This document shows positions 12,401 to 26,100 of a DNA stretch of 64,000 nucleotides, piece after piece; position 1 is the first letter of the stretch, and every line of letters begins with the position of its first letter. The stretch spans positions 101,246,991 to 101,310,990 of the forward strand of contig NC_080423.1 in assembly GCF_029873635.1 (NCBI RefSeq), given 5' to 3'. The position numbers and the translations under genes are program-made. This stretch comes from Malania oleifera. Taxonomy: Eukaryota; Streptophyta; Magnoliopsida; Santalales; Ximeniaceae. The notes beneath the pieces are model-generated. The model saw nothing but the letters and a program-made list of their open reading frames with translations, did no database searches and had not been told where the DNA came from.

Positions 12401-14146
12401 TACGGAGGGGTATGGAGAAGGTAAGGATGATTCAAGAACGGAAGATCCCCACGACAGTGAAGGAGTTGTGTTCCTTTCTTGGCCTTACTAAATATTGCAA
12501 GAAGTTCGTTGAGGGGTATTCGCGGAGAATGACTCTAATGACAGGACTACTAGGGAGGTATTATTGGCCGCACACGCGGGATGATGTGGTTGATTATACC
12601 AAAATTTGTCTCACTTGCCAACAAGACAAGGGGGAGCGGAAGAAGTATAATACTTTCATGGCCGCACCAAAGTACTGTTTGGCAGAGGAGACGACACAAT
12701 TGTTCCTTGTGACTATTATGGGATATTGGGGTTTTCCCCAAGTTATTATTTGTGACCAAGATTTAATGTTCACTGACAACTTCTTGACAGAGTTTTTCAG
12801 GATATTCAGGTCACATATTGACATCTCTTCGAGTTATCACCGACAGACAGACGGACAGATGAAGAGATTTAGAGAGCTGCTAGATGAGTACTTGAGCCAT
12901 TTTGTCAATGACAACCAGAAGAATGGCGTGCAACAACTTGATGTGGCTCCGTTCTGTGGCAATGCCTAAAGGCGCTCAACAACCAACAAGAGCCCTATTG
13001 AGCTTGTTACAGGCCAGCTGCTGTTGTTACCTCACACAGTGGGCGAGCCGTACGGACAAAAGAGTCCCAAGGTGTGCATCTTCCCCAGAGAATGGAGACT
13101 GAATGCAAAGTTTGCCCAAGCCTATCTGGAGAAAGCTTCTAAGCAGATGAAGAAGTGGGTAGATCAGGAGAGAAGACCGCAGTTTCATGTCAGCTGCCTC
13201 AAGCCATTCAACGCCAACACCAACGACCTGAGCAGAAGTCAGTCAAACAGCGCAGAGTCGAAGACAGTGCAACTTGACAGACATGAAGTTGAAGAGATCC
13301 TTGCAGATAGAAAGTTCATATTCTCAAGGAAGAAGCGGCAGAAGTTCCTAGTGAAGTGAAAGTGCCTTGATGACAAAGAAATCCGCTGGATTTCTGCGGA
13401 AGATTTGAAGCAACTTGTGGACAAATTTGAAGTGTACCTATCACCAAAAGTCTACGAGGACGTCAACCGCATAAGTGGGGGAGAATGTCACAAGCAAAGC
13501 TTGTTCAGGGCATTATGCTTGCCTGTGATCGCTTATCTCGTGTGCTTAGGATGGGTTTCCATCATGTAAATACTAGTGTAGGGTTATTTTCCAGTATTTA
13601 TTTCATTGTAAGTCAAATAAGGTAGTATGACTCCTCGGTCACTTTGATGTTTCCTAGTGCCAGAGTGAGAATAGCCCAAAAAGCTCTTTAGGGGAGGGTG
13701 AGTGTTCATCAGTCATTAAAACTCAACAGCAATTGTCAACGTGCTTAGCCTACTTGCCTCCCTCGCTAAGTACAACATGTCAATAGAGGATTTGTTAATG
13801 AATTACGTTTGCTTCAATGTTTACTGCTTGCTTGCCACGGCTTTCATGAATTGATTATTGTTTCCGCTGCTATCTAAATGAATGTTAATGAAAGTACTTC
13901 ATGGATGAATGTTGGTAAACGATAGGCTAGCTAGTTAAGCAAGAGTGCTTTAGCTAGCGCCGCACGGCCCTTCACAACGGTGTGAAAATAGTCGGATCGT
14001 GACACCCGTGCATTTAATCTTTTTTTCTCAGAAGAATTAGAGGCCAATTAGTAATTGACTCGGAAAGTTTCTTCATAGTTAAAAGCAGAAAGTTGTTTGA
14101 AATTATGGTTCATGAATCATAATCTCCTTCTCCTCATCCTTGTTCA

Positions 14147-14177
<31 letters not shown>

Positions 14178-17100
14178 AAGATTCCTGTCTGAAACTATTA
14201 AAGAAACTTCAATCAAAGTGGAGAGGCTTGGATGCAGGCATGTTACATGTTAAATTTAAACAAGAAATTTTTATGCATGAATAATCATGAAGGGGAGCTT
14301 AGGCGCAACAACAAGGTTGTCGCTGTGTGACCTGGAGGTCATGGGTTCGAGGTGTAGAAACAACCTCTTGCAAAAATGCAAGGTAAGGCTGCGTACTATA
14401 GACCCATTGTGGTCCGCCCCTTCCCCGAACCCCGCATACGCGGAAGCTTTGTGCACTGGGCTGCCTTTTTTTTTTTTTTAATAATCATGTAAGAATAGAA
14501 GATAGAATCATTGAAAACAACCAAAAACTAGAAGTTACAAACACGCACCAATCCAACAAGAACAATCCATGGAACAAAGGTCGACCTAGTGGACCTATAG
14601 AATATAAGGAAGCAACAATCCAAGAGAGAGATCAAAACAGGGACATCTAAAATGAATAGGTAAATTCTCAGGGGCTTTACACCACTAGAAATTATTACAC
14701 CCAAATTTACCTTCCCTCTGACAATCAAAGAAAGATTTTAAAAAAAAACACACACACACACACACAATTTAAAAAAAAAAAAATGATAAAAATGTAAGAA
14801 TGTAAGATGCAGTAATAAAGAATAAAAAAAAAAAAAAAAAAGAACAGAGGTTACAAAAGTAAAAAGAGGAGGACAAAATAACCTCCTAAAACAAACCAAA
14901 AGAACAAAGTAAAAGACTAATGAAGTAAAGCCAACCTCTCTCTTTCCCTATCAACAGAAGGCACTGCTCTAAACCCACCAAAAGCAGAACACCAAAGCGA
15001 AAGAAAAAAATCTGTAGTATCAAGTGATCACACTGTTAAAACCTCACATGCATTAATATGCCAAATGACCTGCTTCACCCGTTTAATGACCACTTCACCC
15101 TTAACCATAACATATGTGAGAGACAATAGAAACAGCTTCCTTGAACCATTCCAAATCCATATTACCTCCCCATCAGTTTCAAGATGCCCAAATTTGTATT
15201 ACCCCAATTACGGGTGTAATTGGTTCCCTTCGGTTCGGTTTTAGGCTAAACCCAAAATCAAACCAAGAAAATCAGTTTCTCAAATTAAAAACTGAAGCTG
15301 AACCGATGCTGTTGGTTTTTCCCAAAATGGTTAATGCAGTTATCCAGTTCGGTTCAGTGTTTAACTGAATGCCCAGATGCCAAGGGAAAACAAGGGCATA
15401 AAACTTTTACTTAATAAATATATACTGGCCAAGCCCAACATGAATGCTTTCCGTAAATTGCAAGCCAAGCCCACTAATGAGCAGGCCCACAGGCAAGGCT
15501 GGGATGAGCAATAAGGGCCTCCTCAGGCAGTGGCTTTTAAAGGAAACCCAAGGGCTGACATTTTCTTGAACTTCCGATGTGGGACAACCATCTCCCTAGT
15601 CCCAAGCATTCAGCGCTCTGTACTCTCCTCTCTCCCCGCTTCAACTTCACAATTCCCATTCCCACATCTGAAGATGAAATCTTCCTGGGTCTCCCTACAA
15701 CTATATAAACGCCCTTCCCCACAGAAATTTGTCAACTGAAATGCATTTAAAACCACTATTTGGAAAGACACTAATATTTAGAATGTAATAAATTTAAAGC
15801 AAAAGATTTATTTAATATATATATATAACCAGAATGCAATAATTTTTATTTAATAAATATAAATATTTACAGAACTGGAAATAAATGGTAAAAAGAAGAT
15901 AAAGTAGAATATTTAATATACAAAATTTAAATAACATATATATGTTTCAATTATCGTTTTTTTCTTTTTGGCTTATTTCTAAAACCAAAACCAAAACCAA
16001 AACCGCAAACTGAATTTAAAAAAATTAAATACCCAAACTGAAAACCGAAACCGAAAAACCAAACCAAAATGTGAAACTGTTCAGTTTCGTTGCAGTTCTC
16101 GGTTTTCCAGTAATTTTTGTACACCCCTAACCCAATTAGCTCTTAAAGAAACTTCAATCTAAATTGATCTAAAAGTGAGGAAATCCAAGAGCAAAGGGTC
16201 ATGGGATTTTTGAAACCATTAAAGCACATCCACCATCCAGTCAGACACATTACAACTCAAAAGGAAAACCTTCAAATTCTTCGATCAACAATTTCCATAA
16301 GACAAGCAGAAGCCCTTCGGCCTGCTTCATTCGATCAGTCAAAGTTACTAAGGGCAAGGATTCCAACCGGGGGGCTGATTCAGAGGCAGCTAGGGTTTCC
16401 TGCTTGGACGAAGGATTGATGAAGATTAAATGGGTTTGGCCTGGGTCATTAATGATAACTTTAGACCTGGGCCAGTTGTTTGACAGCAATATAGCTCTTT
16501 TTACAACAGCTGATGGGCCTTTCTGTCAAGGAGGCCCAAATTCAGAATTATGATCCTACTTTGGGCTTGCTTAATGAGAAAGAAAACAATTCAGTTAAGG
16601 CTCAGTGGGGCCAACTGAATGTGCAGGCGCAAACTTCTATTCCTACTCAGGCCCTCAATCTGAATGAAGCCCATAGTCTCCTGTGAGGCGGCAGGATTCC
16701 ATCTTCCTTCAGAGCAGAAACAAGCTGCGACTGCATTAGCATTCCACTCAACCTCAAACCAGACCCATGGTGATCAATAGGGAGAGGGGAGTAGTTGTTC
16801 CAATAACAGAAAAGAGGAGGAGGTGGTAATAGAAAGGTTGGTTTCAAAAGATTCAAATAATATTCTAGAGGGTGATTTTTTACTGTTCATAAGAAAATAT
16901 GCTAGTGGGCAGGGTTCTGAGAATGAAATTGAAGGGATTCATCTAAGAATATTAATTCTTGGGAAAATGAAATTCAGGATTTTGTTATGGGCCTGGAAGG
17001 AATCCAAGATGGTAAGAGAGCTAATTCAGACAATCTGAGAGATCAAAAGGATTACATACAGGGAAAGGAAGTGGAAAAGGGTTTTCAAATGAGAAAACAT

Positions 17101-20100
17101 CTTGAAGAAACTCAAGATTCTTCCAGTGAAATAATAAAAAGAAAATCCTTAAGAGAGATTCAAAAGGACGGTTAAGTATAGAGTAGAATCCAATTGGTGA
17201 GAGGGCTAGTACCTGCAAGGATAGTAAGAGATGAGCGAACTTGGGTAATAATAGTGCAGACAGTAGTGATTTTGATTGTGACAGTGCCTTGCAGCTTACT
17301 TTTGGATAAAATTCGGGATCGCCATGGTTATTTTTTCGACTCTTCTTATAATCGTCTCAAGGATTTATTTTATGAGCCGCCTACTCCTGTAGAAGGGTTA
17401 GATGGTATTAATATTTTTTAGGATGGTGTATCTAATGAAGAGGAAAAGGAAAAAGATGGAATTCTGCCTACTACAGCTGAAGAAATTTCTGTGAAGGACC
17501 TTCAAATTCAGAGTTTGTTGGATAACTTGGGCCTCAATTTGTCTGATCATCGAGGAAACGACGTTGGGCTTGATGGTGGTAAATCTAATATGAAGAAGGG
17601 TAAGAGGGAATTTTCTAATTCAAAGTGTTCAATGAACCATGATGGAAACAGTTTGAAGAAGGGATTTCTTCACTGATTTTAGTTATTGTTTTTTAGTTGG
17701 GTTTTTCTATCTTTTTCTTTTTGTTTCTTTATTTTGTTCTTTTTCTTTTTCTTTTTGAGGATTTAGTATCCTCCGCTGATTGTATATTCTCTCTCTTAAT
17801 ATCTTATTTTTTATCAAATAATAATAATAATAATAATAAGTAGTATTGAATAACTTAACTGCAACATTACTTCTCCTAGCATGCATCTTACGACCATATT
17901 ACAAACCTTACCATGCTAGCATGAAAAACAATGTCAAGAACAGTGGAATTATACTAGCATGAGAATATCAGGCATCAAATTTTAAAAATTAAATTCGGGA
18001 AAACGGAAAAATACCGGTTCATTGCGACCACCTATAGACCTCATTAATATGTTTGATGTCCCATCATCCAGCAAAATACGAACTTGAACAGTGGCTGCAG
18101 AAGCAGCAGAAGCAGCTGCTGCTGCTGCTTGTGCTGCAGCTGCAGCAGCTTCTTTTGCCTTTCTTGATGAGCCTCCCTTAGGAATTATTGGAATTCTTGC
18201 AGGTAAAGCAGATTCCAACAGAGCAAATCTGTCACGACATGTGTCCCAAGCCAAAAGCCTTGCACTGCCTGAATCAACAATGGACCAGTCACTGACCTTG
18301 TAGATGGAGAAGAAAGGAATATCAGGCCACACAATTGCAAGAAACCTGCAACCAAATACTTCGCAAGTAAGCAATAATAATAATGAGAGCTGAGATTTTC
18401 CTTCCACCAATTTAAGTAAGCAACCCCATCAATCATTCTTAAACCACTCAATTCAAAAAGAAGTCAAAGTACAAGCTAAATATCCAGCTAAAATTTCTTA
18501 AATTTGCATGCAACACATACATAAAAACAAAGTTACTAAGATGAAGTAATAGTTGGCCACTAAGCATGAATTCCAACATATTAATTGTATAAGCCTGATC
18601 TACATGCATCAACTAAATAAAATATGCGAAGATATTAATGCAACTTCATGCCATTAATCAAAAATCACCAATTGAGAGGTTCAAATTAAAATATGGGAAT
18701 TTCAAAAACAAACATCAACAAAGTACAATGAAAATGTCAAAGGTGACTTACTTTCCCGAGCTGCTTATGGAAAGAACTGAGTATGAATCATTCGGGACGG
18801 GTGTACTGATGTGCTTTTTGATCTGCTTGACATGTAATGGTTCAAATGAGTCTCCCCTGGACCTCCCCATTTCAGATAAAGAGCCATTACTTCCAAGAGA
18901 TGGATTTGCTGAGCTAGACAACTGAAAACTCAGTAACTTCAGTTCCCTTTCAACTACATATACAGCTGAATGCTCTCTGTTTCCCGCTGGTGTTGGTAGG
19001 GCAGCTACAGCTGGAACAGACCTAGCATCAAACTCACTAACAATAACACCTATATTGCTTCCAGTAGCAACAAGATGTGGCTGTAAAGGATGTGCAACCA
19101 TACAATAGACCTACAACAGCAACTAAAGAGGGTTGGAACTAGTATATTCAAGAAAACTGATAAACAAAAGTTCTCAGTAAACACATAAAAAGCAGATTCT
19201 GGGGACGTTATGAACCACATTCCATCAAAGAACCCCATTTTGTATTGGAATTTGATTATGTTGTTTCTAAACAAAATAAAAGGTACGCATTTATGCAGTC
19301 AATAACAAAGTACAATTATTTTTTCAGTTCAGATCAGGTCTTGAAGCAAGAACCTTAATTTCCCTGTTGGGCTAAGAGGTATTTGCACCCTCAATATTAT
19401 TCTCAATGCAATTAGTTCATGTAAACACTAATGTTTTTTGTAAGTTCGATCAAAGCATTGCAATTTAAAAATTAAAATATTGGGAGTTTGTTGACCTGGC
19501 TCAAAAAGAAATCATATACCTTTTTTTACTGAATCCAAAACAACTTGTGTTAATTACTAGAATAGTATAATTTCAGTGTAAACATAAGCTTTTTTTTTAC
19601 AACATTATATTTCCCAAACAACTTGCTTAATTGCTTTGTTTGAGATATGCATAAACTTCGTGTCTAATTTTAAGTGCAGGACTACAACAAAATACTTTAC
19701 TAGCCTTTTATCCTTTGGCGCTCTTAGATGATTATACTCCACCTGTGTGGCCTTCCACGCACAGCTGGTCGCAAGCCCAAATAAAGGAGGAGGGTTGCAT
19801 TAGGTAGTTGGTAGCCAGCATAAAAACTTGTCAAATTTTTGTGATATAAATCCTTACAAAATATTCATAGGTGCACCACCTACAAGTGATACGTTGCACT
19901 TATACCATCCAAGTGGAGCGAACTACAGACCGGGGGGGAGGCCAGGTTTCCCTAAATGGGATACGACTAAGAAGTTAGTACAGGAAAGTAGGGTCAGGTT
20001 AGCATCCTAGAATATAGGGATACTCACAGGAAAAAACATGGAGTTAGGTAATACTATGATAAAAAGAAAAATTAACATAATCTAGTTCCAAGAGATTAAG

Positions 20101-23100
20101 TGGGTGGGAAAGAAAGCTAGAGAAATTGAAAAATCAAGATTTAAACTTTGGTAGAATGGAAAAGAAAAACATAAGAATGGGGTGCGAACCAAGTGCAGAT
20201 AAAGACCTTAAAAATAATGTAGTAGATGTTAAAAGAATAGGCGATAGGATCATAAAAATCAAGACACTTATAGGCCAAGAGATAATAAATGTCATTAGTG
20301 TACATGCTACCCAACCAAGCTTAATAGAAAACCGTAAAATACTATTTTGGGAAGATATGGATAATATTATACAAGGTATACCATAGCCTGAAAACATGTT
20401 CATAGGAATTTATTTAAAGGGCCACATAGGAAAGGAAATTAAAGGATATGAGAAGATACATGGAGGCCATAAGTATGGAGATAAAAATAGTCTAGTGGTG
20501 TGATTTTAGAGTTTGCCATGTCATATGATTTTGTTATAATAAATACCTACTTTGAGAAAAGAGAAGAAGACTTAATAACTTTCAAGAGTGGACAAAATAA
20601 AAGTCAAATAGATTTTTTCCTATGTAGGAGGAGAGATCATCTATCTTGTAAGGATTGTAAAGTAATCCTAGGTGAAAGCCTGACTTCACAGCATAGAGTG
20701 CTAGAATTAGATATTTGTACAAAAAAATAGAAGAAAAAGAGTAACATAAATCAGTGCAATAGGATTAGATAGTGGAATCTAAAGGGAGAGAATATAGTAA
20801 AATTCAAAGATAAAAAGATCAAGGATGGTCAATGGACAATAGGGAACAAGGTAGATACGGACACTCTATGGAATAAAATGGCTAGCAGTAGTAAAAAGAT
20901 AGCAAAATAGATCTTAGGTGAATCCAAAGGAAGATTCTTGGGTGGCAAAAGAAGTTAGCGGTGGGACCAAGATGCCTAAGAAGCTATAGAGACAAAAAGA
21001 ACCAATTATAAAACACTGAAAAACTGTAGAAATATAGAAAATTTTGAAAAAAGAAGAGGCAAAAAAGACCATTAGTGAAGCTTAAAATAGAGCTTATGAT
21101 AATTAATATACTAGATTAGATACAAAAAAAGGGAAAGAGGAATATCTAAACTGTCTAGAGCTAGAAAAATAAAGTGCAAGGATTTAAGCAATGTAAAATG
21201 TATAAAATATTAGAATGATAATGACTTTGTCAAAGAAGAAAACATAAAAGAGAGGTGGCGATGATACTTCAATAATATGTTTTAACAAAAAACCAGTTGA
21301 AAGCCTAAACCTGCAAGTAACTCATGAGGAAAAGACTAAAGAATTGTGATTTATTCGCAAAATTAGAGTCACTGAAGTTAAGATGGTTTTAGAAAAGATG
21401 AAAAGTGGGAAATTTATACGACCAAATAACATATCTACTGAAGCTAGGAAGTGTCTAGGGGATAAAGGAAGTATATAACTAACTAATCTATTTAACACTA
21501 TTATAGAAACCAAGAAACTGCAGGAGAAATGTTGGAAAAGCACGTTAACATCTATATACAAAAAGAAAGGTGGTATTCAAAACTATAATAACTATTGCGC
21601 AATTGAACTTTTGAGTCATATATGAAATTGTGGGAAGTCATATATGAAATTGGGGAAAGGGTAATTGAATAAGAACAGAAACGAGGGTCTCAGAAAACCA
21701 ATTTGGTTTTATGCATGGGAGATCGATACCAAAAGCCATCTATCTTCTAAGAAGGTCAATAGAAAAGTTCAAGGAAAAGAAGGAGTTACATATGGTCTTT
21801 ATTGACTTAAAAAAAAGCCTATGATAGAGTACCAAGGGAAGTGCATTGGTGGGTCCATTAATAGAAAGGAGTTTTTAACAGGTATACTAATGTCCTTCAG
21901 GATATGTATGATAGAGTAACGACTAGTGTTATTAGTAATACTACAAGTGGAGATTCCAGAGAATTTCCAATCACAATATGTGTACACCAAGGTTCTACTT
22001 TGAGCCCTTATCTCTACTTGCTTTAGTGATTGATGAACTCACAAGGAATACCCAAGATGAGATCCCTTGGTGTATGTTGTTCCCAGATAATATTGTTCTA
22101 ATTGATGAAATAAGGAGTGGAGTTGAACACATGCTAGGATCTATTATGCAGGTTTTAAGATAAGTAGAAAGAAAATGGATAATACGAAATGTAATTGCAT
22201 TAGAGGCATATTGAAGATAGGACTAAACTTGATAATCAAGAAATCAACAACACTAGCAGTTTCCAATATCTACGATCTATTATGCTACCTGGAAGGAGAA
22301 ATTGAAGAGGATATAGTACATAGAGTTAAAGCAAGTTGGGTAAAATGGAGGAGTGTCTCAAAAGAAATATTTGATCGTAGGATACCGTTAAAATTAAAAG
22401 GAAAATTCTATAGGATAGTAATAAGACTAATCATGCTATATGAATCAAAATGTTGGGTGACCAAGAAACAACATTTCAAAAAGCAAAAGTCACCGAAATG
22501 CAAATACTAAGATGGATGAGTACAACAACAACAAAAAAACCAAGCCTTAGTCCCACTAAGTGGGGTCGGCTATATGAATCTTTTTTCGCCAATTTATGTG
22601 ATCATGGATCATTTCTTTTGATACATTCAAGAATATTAAATCCTTACTCACTATCTCCTCCCAAGTTATTTTAGGTCTAAACCTACCCCTTCTACTGCCC
22701 ACCACAGTAACTAAGTCACTCTTCCTCATAGGTGCACTATAAGGCCTACGTTGCAAGTGTCCATACCATTTGAGTCGTCCCTCCCTTATCTTATCTTCTA
22801 TAGGAGCTACACCTAACTTACCACGAATATGTTCATTCCTTAATTTATCTTTCAATGTTATACCACTCATCCATCTACGCATTCTCATCTCGGCAACTTT
22901 TACTTTTTGGATATTATGCTTCTTCGCTGCCCAACATTCCGATCCATATAGCATAGCTGGTCTTATAGCTGTCCTATAAAACTTCCCTTTCAATTTTAAG
23001 GGTATTCTACGATCACATAGCACACTTGAAGCACTTCTCCATTTTACCTAACCAGCTTTAACTCTATGCATTACATCATCTTCAATTTCTCCTTCAGCTA

Positions 23101-26100
23101 GCATAATAGATCCAAGGTATCGAAATCTACAAGTGCTATTTATTTCTTCATCATCAAGTTTAACTTTGTCTCCAATATTCCTCCTATCATTACCAAAATT
23201 ACATTTCATATATTATGTTTATTTCTACTTATCCTAAAGCCTCTAGATTCCAAAGCTTCTCTCCATAATTCTAACTTAGCCTCTACTCCATCCCTAGTTT
23301 CGTCAATTAATACAATATCATCTGCAAACAACATACACCATGGGAATTAATACAATATCATCTCCTTTGTCTTGAGATTTCTAAATCTACCTCTCGTTTG
23401 TTTTTGCATTGTTCATTCTCCTAGAGGATTTGGAACAGACTGGTTTATTGGGGAGAGATGTGTTTGTTCTAGATCGATGGAGGATATGTTGGCCGTTTCT
23501 TCTTCAAGGTTCGAAAAAAGCAAAAACAAATCAGCTCTTTGGAGATGTGGGTTGTATGTTGTGCTGTGTGGTGTTTGGATGGAAAGGAACACCGTATTTC
23601 CAATGGAAAAAAAATTCTTGGTCTTCGTTTTGGGTTAAAATTCAATATTTGGCTTTATTATGGGTTGTTGCCACTAGTTGTCTCAAGGGAATGTCTTCTG
23701 AGTTCTGAGGTTGTTCAACATGATTGGTTAGCTATTTTTTTTTTAGCAAAAAAGACTTTATTAAAAGGGCATCAAAAGAATACCAACCTAGATTACACAA
23801 AGTCATCCCTCATATAGGATGTCACAAAAATCTAAAAAACCGCAATAGTCCACTGCTCTTTACTAGTCTTAAGCAGCTTGAAAGGGTTTTTGAATACTCT
23901 CTTGTTTCTTTCTTCCCAAGCACACCAAAAAATTGCAAAAGGGATGAGAGAGAGCCTTTTTCTTCTCCTTCGTTGCCGAAATCCCTTTCCATGCCCAAAG
24001 TTCCCCCACCCACTGAGTCGATAGTAACCCACCTTTATCCAATCATTTATGGAGCCATATTCCAAAGGTTCCTTGTCCAAAGACAATGAAAGAGGATATG
24101 CACAACTGATTTTGTATCAGCCATTCAAAGGAGCACCTATGGAAGACAATCAGCACCTTTTTTTCTGCAAATTATCCAGGGTTAAGATTTTACCGTTAAG
24201 GAATGAACATATTCATGGTAAGTTAGGTGTAGCTCCTATAGAAGATAAGATAAGGAAGGGACGACTCAAATGGTATGGATACTTGCAACATAGGCCACAT
24301 AGTGCACCTATGAAGAAGAATGACTTAGTTACTATGGAGGGCAGTAGAAGGGGTAGGGGTAGACCTAAAATAACTTGAGAGGAGATAGTAAGTAAGGATT
24401 TAATATCCTTGAATTTATCAAAAGAAATGGTCCATGATCGCATAAATTGGCGGAAAAGGATTCATATAACCAACCCCACCTAGTGGGACTAAGGCTTGGT
24501 TTTGTTGTTGTTGTTGTTGATGTTGCCTCCCAAGCAAGAAAAGCTACCAATGTAGAGGTAGCCTTAATCCAAATATGGGTCCAAGGCCGGTTGCTACAAT
24601 TTGTTTCCATTGGTAAAAACTTCCCATAAATTCCACTTTGGTTGATTGGTAATGTTTTGGTGTTGAAAGTTGTAGACAAGGCTATAAAAATTAAAAAGAT
24701 GGTGGATTTCCCAATCTTGCACGTTCCTACAAGAGGAAATGTTCCAAAAGATCCCTTACTCTGAAATTTGAAGGTGATGAGTGATGAGTGATGAGAGCTT
24801 CCTTATCGCAGGCCAAGCAAGAAATAAAGCACTTAGGGCCTCCTGGTCATGCCACACATCATGCAAAAAGTAAATGTTGTCCCTATTCCCCACTTGAAAG
24901 CTGATAAAATGGAAGAAGCCATCCCAGCTTTTCCTAATAAATTTCCATACCCATACACCATATGGTTCTTTGCCAGTTTGAGTAATCCATTTGTTATGCT
25001 CTAACCCATTTTCGGAGGTGATAATATCCCGCCAAAGATGGTCTTTCTCTTTCATAAATCTCCACAACAATTTTTAGAGAAGTGCTTTATCAAAAATGTG
25101 AAGGGATTTTAGTCCAAACCTCCAGCGCGAATGGATTGTTTGACCATGCCCCATTTGACAAGGTTGAATTTGAATTCTACTCCCACACTTCCCCATAAGA
25201 ACCTTCTCTAAATTCTTTCCAGCCTCTTGGCAACTAAAGTTGAAAGAGATAAAAGAGACATGAAAAAGACGGGAAGCTTTGTCAACTTACTTCTAATAAG
25301 CGTAAGTATATCACCTTTAGACAAGAAGTTCCTTCTCCATCCTCCCAATCTTTTTTCAAATTTTCCAATAATGAGGCCCATCACTCCTTGATCTCTAAAT
25401 TTGGCTCTAAGAGGGAGCCCAAGATAATTGATGGGGAAAGATCCCAACTTGCAAACTAGAAGGCTAACAAGGAAAGGAACTTTTTCCAAGATTTACTTTC
25501 AAGCCTAAGATGGCCTCAAACCTTGCTAAAATGCATCATAGATTGAGAATATGGAGGGGGTCACCTTCACAGAAGATAATAGTATCATCCGCAAACAAAG
25601 ATATGACACTTGGATCTTCCATTCTTGCCCACTCTAAGACCATTAATGAGCCCTCTTTCAATAGCTTTCTTCAGCATGAAGTTTAACACTCCCCTTGTCC
25701 CAAACCTCTTAAGGAGCAAAAAAAATCAGAAGGGAAGCCATTTATAAGCAGTGAGAAGCTTGGGCATTGATGCATTGAGTGATCCAACGGCACCAACCTT
25801 CCCACTAAGCCCATTTTCCTTGGAGATAAAAGAGAAAATTCCAATTGATGAGATCAAAGGCTTTCTCCATGTCAATTTTGCACACCGCACCACTTTTTCC
25901 TTCCTTTTGATAAGAATCGACAACTTCATTAGCAATAAGGGCAGCATCCATGATCTATCTTTCAGCCACAAAGGCATGATGGAAGTGCCCAATAACTTCT
26001 GAAATGGCTCTTTTGCTCCTCGTAGCAAGACCACTTTGCGGTTGAAGAGCTCAAAGATCTAAAGTTGACTATGCCTACCACAGGTCTCCATTCTTCGAGC

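Larger units (their letters stand above)
9770..14004 (+). mobile_element. Ty3/gypsy chromovirus, internally deleted, complete ends
   Basis: Direct LTRs of 521 bp (9770-10290) and 519 bp (13486-14004) begin TGTCACAAGC and end GTGACA. They are flanked by the perfect duplication CCCGT. A primer-binding site TGGTATCAGAGC (10293-10304) follows the left LTR, and a polypurine tract AAGTGGGGGAGAA (13473-13485) precedes the right LTR. Gag, protease, remnants of pol and a chromodomain are present, which places it among chromoviruses; the gag resembles the Galadriel clade, but that is tentative. The LTRs differ at about 25 sites by eye, so insertion is not very recent. It lies in intron 12 of the host gene, antisense to it. 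The body is only about 3.2 kb because of three deletions in pol. Confidence 0.92.

Noticed and set aside
10393..13424. Host genes for retroviral-like proteins
   Set aside because: All domains sit between LTRs with a primer site and TSD and contain stops, so they are a decayed retrotransposon, not host genes.
14290..14365. A tRNA gene
   Set aside because: Box-like promoter segments are present, but no cloverleaf can be drawn, and the body, T tail and TSD identify an Au SINE.
18091..18303. Plus-strand alanine-rich open frame
   Set aside because: It is the opposite strand of TWD40-2 exon 12, whose repetitive Ala codons also read as Ala/Ser/Cys on the other strand.
25726..26034. A host gene on the minus strand
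   Set aside because: Peptides such as [19 protein letters not shown] are collinear with L1 copy F reverse transcriptase, so it is part of that LINE.
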